Shown here: in pieces, positions 59,098 to 64,000 of the stretch
Position numbering within the stretch: position 1 is the stretch's first letter
Layout of the letters: the number at the start of each line of letters is the position of its first letter
NCBI RefSeq assembly: GCF_003149745.1
Contig: NZ_QGEG01000001.1
Coordinates: 992,001-1,056,000 of the forward strand
Origin: Flagellimonas aquimarina
GTDB taxonomy: Bacteria; Bacteroidota; Bacteroidia; Flavobacteriales; Flavobacteriaceae
Direction of reading: 5' to 3'
Length of the DNA: 64,000 bases
Made by a program: the position numbers and the translations under genes
The notes under the pieces: generated by a model
What the model was told of the DNA's origin: nothing
The model's input: the letters and a program-made list of their open reading frames with translations, nothing else
Databases searched by the model: none

Positions 59098-59178
59098 CTT
59101 GTGTCGGTTAGCTCTCCTGCGCTTTTTGCGCTTATGGGTAGCTACCTTATGTCTTTTTCTTTTTTTACCACTCGGCAT
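59089..59178 (-). CDS. 29-residue highly basic protein, ribosomal-protein-like
   Basis: A tiny gene, ATG at 59178 to TAG at 59089, encoding 29 residues: it begins MPSGKKRKRHKVATHKRKKR and ends RRANRHKKK. Twenty of 29 residues are Lys, Arg or His. The codon run is uninterrupted, it lies 27 bases after the HU stop, and a terminator starts inside its end, all signs of a real expressed gene. I recall near-identical short proteins in other Bacteroidota, and the pattern K-R-H-K...H-K-R-K-K-R-R resembles the basic tail of the mS38/COX24 mitochondrial ribosomal protein. Probably binds rRNA. Exact identity is uncertain. Confidence 0.8.
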   Translation of the reverse strand: MPSGKKRKRHKVATHKRKKRRRANRHKKK

Positions 59179-59205
59179 ATGGCTCTTCCTTTAATGTTAG
59201 TTATA

Positions 59206-59496
59206 TTATTTTACTTGAACGTTGCTTTTTACGCCTTCAACAAAAACTTTTGCTGGTTTAAAGGCAGGGATATTATGTGCAGGAATTTTAATAGTAGTGT
59301 TCTTAGAAATGTTTCTACCTGTTTTTTCCGCTCTAGTCTTAATGATAAAGCTTCCGAAACCTCTTAAATAAACATTATCACCATTCTCCAAGGACGATTT
59401 AACCTCCTCCATAAAAGATTCTACCGTTGCTTGTACGTCTCCTTTTTCAATACCTAGTTTTTCTGAGATTCTAGTTACAATATCTGCTTTCGTCAT
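59206..59496 (-). CDS. HU-family DNA-binding protein
   Basis: A 96-residue nucleoid protein. The family pattern runs MTKADIVTRISEKLGI, VESFMEEVKSSLENGDNVY, then LRGFGSFIIKTRAEKTGRNI (the DNA-intercalating arm flanks) and IPAHNIPAFKPAK. Close to HU/IHF in length and with the GFGSF signature. Cytoplasmic, dimeric in the family. A perfect TATATTTG -7 box lies upstream at 59538-59531, about 35 bases before the ATG. The 29-residue basic gene follows, likely on the same message. Confidence 0.95.
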   Translation of the reverse strand: MTKADIVTRISEKLGIEKGDVQATVESFMEEVKSSLENGDNVYLRGFGSFIIKTRAEKTGRNISKNTTIKIPAHNIPAFKPAKVFVEGVKSNVQVK

Positions 59497-59530
59497 TTCG
59501 TATTATTATTTTCTTATTTTTTTAGGCTTG

Positions 59531-59538
59531 CAAATATA
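59531..59538 (-). promoter_or_regulatory. -7 promoter element of HU gene
   Basis: TATATTTG on the minus strand, perfect TAnnTTTG match. A TTG at the preferred spacing is not seen. Confidence 0.5.
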
Positions 59539-59619
59539 AAAATTAAAATTAATCTTTTGTTTAAACCCTTTAATTTTAAGTATATAAACTGCTACATTTA
59601 ACCATTAGTATTTACCTAC

Positions 59620-60657
59620 ATGTCTTTTTCCCAAAAAATCTTGAAATGGTACGGCCAGAATAAGCGTGAACTTCCGTGGAGGGCAACCAAGGATCCATAC
59701 AAGATTTGGCTTTCGGAAATCATGCTGCAACAAACACGTGTTGCCCAAGGAATGCCATATTACCACAAGTTTCTAGAAGCATTCCCCACTGTCTATGACC
59801 TTGCAAATGCCAAAGAAGAGAAAGTTTTGAAACTTTGGCAAGGGTTGGGATATTATTCTAGGGCCAGAAACCTTCATGCCACGGCAAAAATTGTGATTGA
59901 TAAATATGAGGGTAAGTTTCCCAGCACATATAAAGAGCTAAAAGGACTTAAAGGGGTTGGGGATTATACCGCCAGTGCTATCGCCTCTATATGTTTTAAT
60001 GTGCCAGAACCTGTTGTGGATGGTAATGTATATCGTGTGCTGTCTAGGTATTTTGGAGTGGATTTACCTATAAATAGTCCAAAAGGAGTTCAGTATTTCA
60101 AGCAATTGGCAAGAGATGTAATGAATACAGAGAATATTAGGGATTACAATCAAGGCATTATGGAGTTTGGAGCTATACAATGCGCCCCAAAAAAGCCGTA
60201 CTGTTTGTTATGTCCTTTAAATGATGGTTGTGTGGCCCTAAAAGAAAATAAAATTGGCGGTCTACCGGTAAAACTTAAAAAGACAAAGGTAAAAGACCGA
60301 TATTTTAACTATTTGGTTATTTTGGACAAGGATAAATGCACTTTGTTAGAGCAAAGGCACGGAAAGGGGATATGGCAAAACCTCTATCAATTTCCTTTAT
60401 TGGAATCGGAGTATGTTTTGGAAATAGATGAATTGCAAGAGCAAATAGCTCAACAATCCGCGTTACCCAGTTTGCAAACCATTAAATTGTTTAATGAAAA
60501 AGAGATAGTTCACAAACTATCTCACCAAAATTTACATACAAGGTTTTGGATTTTGGAAGCAAGGGACGCAATTAAGGATGGAATTTCATGGGAGCAAGTT
60601 CACACTTTTCCTGTTCCCGTTTTGATTGCAGAGTTCATCAAAATATTTAAAATTTAG
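59620..60657 (+). CDS. mutY: A/G-specific adenine glycosylase
   Basis: Removes adenine mispaired with 8-oxoguanine, 345 residues. E33 (LSEIMLQQTRV), the helix-hairpin-helix LKGLKGVGDYTASAIASI, the catalytic D134 (PVVDGNVYRV) and the 4Fe-4S ligands C188-x6-C195-x2-C198-x5-C204 are all present. The C-terminal Nudix-like domain that reads 8-oxoG follows from about residue 230. First gene of the mutY-ssb-gldE-gldD run. Cytoplasmic. Confidence 0.97.
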   Translation: MSFSQKILKWYGQNKRELPWRATKDPYKIWLSEIMLQQTRVAQGMPYYHKFLEAFPTVYDLANAKEEKVLKLWQGLGYYSRARNLHATAKIVIDKYEGKFPSTYKELKGLKGVGDYTASAIASICFNVPEPVVDGNVYRVLSRYFGVDLPINSPKGVQYFKQLARDVMNTENIRDYNQGIMEFGAIQCAPKKPYCLLCPLNDGCVALKENKIGGLPVKLKKTKVKDRYFNYLVILDKDKCTLLEQRHGKGIWQNLYQFPLLESEYVLEIDELQEQIAQQSALPSLQTIKLFNEKEIVHKLSHQNLHTRFWILEARDAIKDGISWEQVHTFPVPVLIAEFIKIFKI

Positions 60658-60665
60658 TACTTTTG
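60658..60665 (+). promoter_or_regulatory. -7 promoter element of ssb
   Basis: TACTTTTG, perfect TAnnTTTG match overlapping the mutY stop region, 15 bases before the ssb ATG, with TTC 21 bases upstream in place of TTG. Suggests ssb has its own promoter inside the mutY-ssb-gldED run. Confidence 0.45.
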
Positions 60666-60680
60666 ATTAATTAAAAAGTT

Positions 60681-61142
60681 ATGAGCGGAACATTAAATAA
60701 AGTGATGCTAATTGGGCATTTGGGAGACGAAGTGAAAATTCATTATTTTGAAGGGGGCAATTGTATTGCAAGATTTCCTTTGGCCACTAATGAGACCTAC
60801 ACCAATAGACAAACCGGAGAGAAAGTAACCAATACAGATTGGCATAATATTGTCGTAAGAAATAAAGCTGCTGAAATATGCGAAAAGTACCTGAGCAAAG
60901 GAGATAAGGTGTATTTGGAAGGCAGGTTGAAGAATAGACAATGGCAAGGTGAAGATGGTAATACCAGATATACCACTGAAGTACACGTTCAGGATTTTAC
61001 GTTTTTATCCACCAAAAAGGAGAGTATGGCTAGTACACAGCAGCCTCAGTCCTCAGGAGCGGTGGCGCAAAACGAGCCCATAAAGCCTACGGAGCCTGAA
61101 CCGGTTAATGAAACCGAACAGGATGATGACCTACCATTCTAG
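60681..61142 (+). CDS. ssb: Single-stranded DNA-binding protein
   Basis: A 153-residue OB-fold protein binding ssDNA in replication and repair. It opens SGTLNKVMLIGHLGDEVKIH, with WHNIVVRNKAAEICEKYL, KGDKVYLEGRLKNRQWQ and the disordered Pro/Gln linker. The acidic C-terminal tip DDDLPF that recruits partner proteins is intact. It follows mutY by 23 bases and precedes gldE by 26 bases. Confidence 0.97.
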   Translation: MSGTLNKVMLIGHLGDEVKIHYFEGGNCIARFPLATNETYTNRQTGEKVTNTDWHNIVVRNKAAEICEKYLSKGDKVYLEGRLKNRQWQGEDGNTRYTTEVHVQDFTFLSTKKESMASTQQPQSSGAVAQNEPIKPTEPEPVNETEQDDDLPF

Positions 61143-61168
61143 AGAAATAAGTTTAAAACAGTATACAT

Positions 61169-62497
61169 TTGGATCCTGAGCCCTATTGTTTGGCGTTTTT
61201 CTTAACCACCTTTAGCGGTATCTTCACAATAAAAGTGATTGTACTTTTACTTCTTTTAGGATGTTCCGCGCTAATATCTGGTGCTGAAGTGGCACTGTTT
61301 GGTCTCTCCCAGACAGATTTAAACGAACTGGAAGAAACAGACACCTCACGAGGGAAACTTATAGTCCAGTTGTTGAACAAGCCAAAAAAACTCTTGGCAA
61401 CTATTTTGATTACCAATAATGCCATCAATATTGGAATAGTTTTATTGTTCAGTTCAATCGGGAACACCATTTTTTCAGAAATAAATCAAACCCTTTTTGG
61501 AGTGGTTTCCGTACGTTTCCTTTTAGAAGTCATCGTAGCTACATTTCTAATTTTAATGTTTGGAGAGATTTTGCCAAAAATCTATGCAAACAGAAATAAA
61601 ATTCAGTTTTCGCATTTTATGTCGATTCCCTTAAAAATCCTAAATACGCTATGTGCGCCGTTAGGTTCGCCTATGAGTTCCGCTACCGTCTTTTTGCAGG
61701 AGAAACTTGGAAAGCAGAAATCCAATTTAAGTGTAGATCATTTATCCCAAGCGCTGGAGCTCGCATCGGAAGGAGATACTACAAAAGAGGAACAGAAGAT
61801 TTTAGAAGGAATCGTAACTTTCGGAAACACGGATACCAAACAGGTCATGCGTCCTCGGATTGATATTTTTGCATTGAACGAGGAAATGAAGTTTCTAGAA
61901 GTACTTCAAGAAATTAAAAAGAATGGTTATTCCAGGATTCCGGTTTTTGCAGAGAATATGGATAATGTCTTGGGGGTTCTTTATGTGAAGGATTTGCTGC
62001 CATACATAGACAGGAAGAATTTTAATTGGATGTCCTTGATTCGCGAGCCCTACTTTGTTCCAGAAAATAAGAAGTTGGATGATCTTTTGTTAGAATTCCA
62101 AGAGAAAAAGAATCATTTGGCTGTTGTTGTTGATGAATATGGGGGAACATCTGGTATAGTAACGTTGGAAGATATCATTGAAGAGATCGTTGGGGATATT
62201 AGCGATGAGTTTGATGATGAGGACTTGGTTTACTCCAAGTTAGATGATCATAATTATGTCTTTGATGGAAAAACTACGCTAAAAGATTTTTATCGGGTGG
62301 TCAAGATTGAAGATGAAGAAGATTTTGAAGGAAAAAAGGGAGAATCAGAAACTATTGCAGGATTTGTCTTAGAGATTTCTGGGAGCTTTCCAAAACGGGG
62401 GGAAAAAGTATTGTTTAAAGAATATCAATTCATTGTAGAAAGTTTAGATAAGAAAAGGTTGAAACGCTTAAAAGTTACATTGCCGCATGAAGCATAA
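61169..62497 (+). CDS. gldE: Gliding motility-associated protein GldE
   Basis: A 442-residue inner-membrane protein of the CNNM/CorC class. A hydrophobic DUF21 region spans about 15-150 (VIVLLLLLGCSALISGAEVA and FLILMFGEILPKIYANRNK), then two CBS domains (about 200-330, MRPRIDIFALNEEM, VLGVLYVKDLLPYI, VVVDEYGGTSGIVTLEDIIE) and a C-terminal CorC_HlyC transporter-associated domain. In flavobacteria it supports GldD function and gliding. The start codon is TTG, giving the family N-terminus MDPEP. Its last 11 bases overlap gldD, implying translational coupling. Confidence 0.95.
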   Translation: MDPEPYCLAFFLTTFSGIFTIKVIVLLLLLGCSALISGAEVALFGLSQTDLNELEETDTSRGKLIVQLLNKPKKLLATILITNNAINIGIVLLFSSIGNTIFSEINQTLFGVVSVRFLLEVIVATFLILMFGEILPKIYANRNKIQFSHFMSIPLKILNTLCAPLGSPMSSATVFLQEKLGKQKSNLSVDHLSQALELASEGDTTKEEQKILEGIVTFGNTDTKQVMRPRIDIFALNEEMKFLEVLQEIKKNGYSRIPVFAENMDNVLGVLYVKDLLPYIDRKNFNWMSLIREPYFVPENKKLDDLLLEFQEKKNHLAVVVDEYGGTSGIVTLEDIIEEIVGDISDEFDDEDLVYSKLDDHNYVFDGKTTLKDFYRVVKIEDEEDFEGKKGESETIAGFVLEISGSFPKRGEKVLFKEYQFIVESLDKKRLKRLKVTLPHEA

Positions 62498-63044
62498 TTG
62501 GATTTTAATCATAGTTGTTCTTGCTCTTTTTGTAAGTTGTAAAGACGAAGTTTTGCCTAAGCCCAAAGCTATGTTGCGCTTGGATTATCCAAATGCGGAG
62601 TACAAAGATTTGCCTGCTGACTGTTCATACACTTTTGATCTAAATACTCTATCAGAGGTAAAAGAAAATAAAGACTGCTCCTTGGTTTTGGATTACCCTA
62701 TGATGAAGGGGTCGATCTATATTACCTATAAACCGGTAAAAGACAATCTTAACACCTTGCTAACAGATGCTCAAAAACTCTCTTACGAGCATGTGGTAAA
62801 AGCTGATAATATTGTAGAACAACCTTTTGTAAATTCCAGCGACGGAGTTTACGGAATGTTCTATGAAGTTAGTGGTAATGCGGCATCCCAGTCACAGTTT
62901 TATGTCACGGACAGTATAAACCATTTTGTAACTGGGTCGCTTTATTTTTATGCAAAACCTAATTATGATTCTATTCTTCCTGCTGCGTTTTACATGCAAA
63001 AGGATGTAAGAAGGATAATGGAAACCTTACGTTGGAAAAAATAG
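62487..63044 (+). CDS. gldD: Gliding motility lipoprotein GldD
   Basis: A 185-residue lipoprotein required for gliding and type IX secretion-dependent motility in flavobacteria. The signal ends VLALFVSC with the lipobox cysteine at residue 18, followed by LPKPKAMLRLDYPNAEYKDL, the family-specific N-terminus. YPMMKGSIYITYKPV and MFYEVSGNAASQSQFY complete the conserved core. It overlaps gldE by 11 bases in another frame. It marks the organism as a gliding-type flavobacterium even if gliding was not tested. Confidence 0.95.
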   Translation: MKHNWILIIVVLALFVSCKDEVLPKPKAMLRLDYPNAEYKDLPADCSYTFDLNTLSEVKENKDCSLVLDYPMMKGSIYITYKPVKDNLNTLLTDAQKLSYEHVVKADNIVEQPFVNSSDGVYGMFYEVSGNAASQSQFYVTDSINHFVTGSLYFYAKPNYDSILPAAFYMQKDVRRIMETLRWKK

Positions 63045-63046
63045 CA

Positions 63047-63469
63047 TTATTCCTCTTTTAATAGGGTTTCTGCTTTTTCAATACTGGAATTAATCTGCTC
63101 TCTAAGTGCCTTTACCTTGGCCTCTTCTTCATTTAACCATACTTGTTTTTCCTCTGAAAGTTCTTTTCCATCCAAGATTTCCTCAGAATCAAAACGGTTT
63201 CCAAATGCCATCATCCAGTCCATCATATTGGTGTTGGCCGCTTGAAGGTCTTTCATGGCCGATTCATATTGACGTCCAGTTTCTGTGGTATCAACTTTGC
63301 TCTTGAGCTCACCGACCAGTTTACCCAACTTCCCCATTTTGGGCATAACCTCATCATGAATGGCCATTACTTGCTGCATTTGGGTTGGCCCTTCAGTAAT
63401 GTTCTTTTTCTCTTTACATGCCGAAAAGAGAAACATAGCAATAAATATAGGTAGCAGAGATTTTTTCAT
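63047..63469 (-). CDS. Small helical lipoprotein
   Basis: A 140-residue exported lipoprotein. The signal ends AMFLFSAC with C18, and the mature part is strongly helical and acidic, with MAIHDEVMPKMGKLGKLVGE (about 36-55), MDWMMAFGNRFD and a coiled-coil C-terminus (EEEAKVKALREQINSSIEKA). Similar proteins occur in Flavobacteriaceae as hypothetical proteins. It converges with gldD two bases away. It begins with a four-base ATGA overlap with the PepSY gene, so the pair is translationally coupled. Function unknown. Confidence 0.75.
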   Translation of the reverse strand: MKKSLLPIFIAMFLFSACKEKKNITEGPTQMQQVMAIHDEVMPKMGKLGKLVGELKSKVDTTETGRQYESAMKDLQAANTNMMDWMMAFGNRFDSEEILDGKELSEEKQVWLNEEEAKVKALREQINSSIEKAETLLKEE

Positions 63470-64000
63470 TTTGTTCTTTTTTTATTGTTAATTCTAGATG
63501 TAAAAATATATAAACTAAATCCAGATAGGATAGTGAAAAGGCCAAACAAAGCAAAAGCTCTCAACAAAACATTGTTAAAATTGTCACGACCTTCATAATC
63601 CATGGTATGTAGCATCCAAAAGAAATCAAAAATGCGCCATTTATTGCTTCTAAAGGTCTGTACATTGCCGTATTCTGGTGAAACATATACGGTTGTATTG
63701 GCAGGCTCATCAAAAGTAATGGCATAGGCAGGTAAAGGCCTTCCCCGGTATTCGTGATGCTTTCCGCTATCATTAAGGTATTCAACTGTTTCTACGGGCG
63801 CAGAAACTATCAGTTTATCCTTGGCAACGGCAATACTTTCTTCTTTAGTCAATGGTTCTTGCCACGCTCCATTTTGGGCATCAAAAAGCAGTACTGATTT
63901 AAGTTGGTCTTTAAGGAACACTACTCTATAGGTGGGTCTCTGTAAAATAGAGACCACTTCTATGGAAATAATACTGTCTTGCCCATCAAAATGCTTCATG
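63466..64000 (-). CDS. PepSY-domain membrane protein, 5'-truncated
   Basis: The visible C-terminal 178 residues contain a PepSY domain part (PAYAITFDEPANTTVYVSPEY) followed by RIFDFFWMLHTMDYEGRDNF and a terminal transmembrane helix (ALFGLFTILSGFSLYIF) with a basic end SRINNKKRTK. This arrangement is like PepSY-associated TM proteins, sometimes linked to iron reduction or uptake. The frame is open at the window edge; the ATG at 63999 is probably internal. The downstream lipoprotein overlaps its stop by four bases. Partial gene. Confidence 0.85.
   Translation of the reverse strand, partial: MKHFDGQDSIISIEVVSILQRPTYRVVFLKDQLKSVLLFDAQNGAWQEPLTKEESIAVAKDKLIVSAPVETVEYLNDSGKHHEYRGRPLPAYAITFDEPANTTVYVSPEYGNVQTFRSNKWRIFDFFWMLHTMDYEGRDNFNNVLLRAFALFGLFTILSGFSLYIFTSRINNKKRTK

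Noticed and set aside
63997..64000. ATG at 63999 as true start of the PepSY gene
   Set aside because: The protein would lack the signal or transmembrane N-terminus expected for this family; the gene most likely continues beyond the window.

Overview
This 64 kb window is a chromosomal segment from a member of the Bacteroidota, most likely a marine Flavobacteriaceae of the Maribacter/Zobellia/Muricauda type. The evidence is low GC, gliding-motility genes (gldE, gldD next to mutY and ssb), four TonB-dependent receptors with two or more carboxypeptidase-regulatory-like N-termini, DUF4270, DUF5689 and lamin-tail lipoproteins, a dimeric eukaryote-like glycyl-tRNA synthetase, a split atpD-atpC pair, and TAnnTTTG-type -7 promoter elements in place of E. 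coli-like boxes. Genes are densely packed on both strands. There is no rRNA, tRNA, CRISPR array, insertion sequence or prophage, and no stretch looks foreign in composition. Only one gap exceeds 300 bases, the katG upstream region.

Layout. 1-8.3 kb: a 5'-truncated TonB receptor, a small membrane protein, then a likely functional unit of a secreted endonuclease/phosphatase-fold enzyme (minus), a TonB receptor and a DUF5689/lamin-tail lipoprotein. 8.3-14 kb: SYLF and DinB proteins, catalase-peroxidase katG with an ankyrin-repeat partner, a Nudix hydrolase and an omega-amidase-like nitrilase. 14-29 kb: housekeeping and small enzymes (Ig-like lipoprotein, ComF, glyS, fhs, DUF4442, DUF1287, DUF1801, VOC, a siderophore-type TonB receptor, an exported Gfo/Idh/MocA protein, isochorismatase-fold hydrolase, xth, aldo/keto reductase). 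29-41 kb: a PQQ/heme c dehydrogenase, the minus-strand run panC-panD-flippase-like-esterase-like-radA, and divergently a stand-alone glycogen-synthase N-domain, a DUF4270 lipoprotein and glmS. 41-46 kb: a large TonB receptor and atpDC. 46-56.6 kb: M61 peptidase and GNAT, then the biotin locus bioF-DUF2007-bioD, bioA-KAS, bioB, interrupted by an antisense GT39-type glycosyltransferase, and a JmjC/cupin-like protein. 56.6-64 kb: recX, RNase G, a 29-residue extremely basic protein, HU, mutY-ssb-gldE-gldD, a small lipoprotein and a PepSY protein cut by the window end.

How the genes work together. bioF, bioD, bioA, a ketoacyl synthase and bioB cover the late biotin pathway. panC and panD supply pantothenate. 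mutY, ssb, xth, radA and recX serve DNA repair. katG with its ankyrin neighbour forms a peroxide-defence unit preceded by an OxyR-like sequence. The endonuclease/TonB receptor/lamin-tail set could form a surface system for using extracellular nucleic acids or phosphodiesters (inference).

Most noteworthy signals: the 29-aa basic protein between HU and rng; the hairpins in the rng leader; the symmetric divergent promoter of panC and the glycogen-synthase-like gene; the esterase-like protein whose nucleophile serine is an aspartate; the biotin-cluster ketoacyl synthase; and two genes whose -7 box ends four bases before the ATG. All functional calls are by reading the sequence and recalling families; no searches were run.
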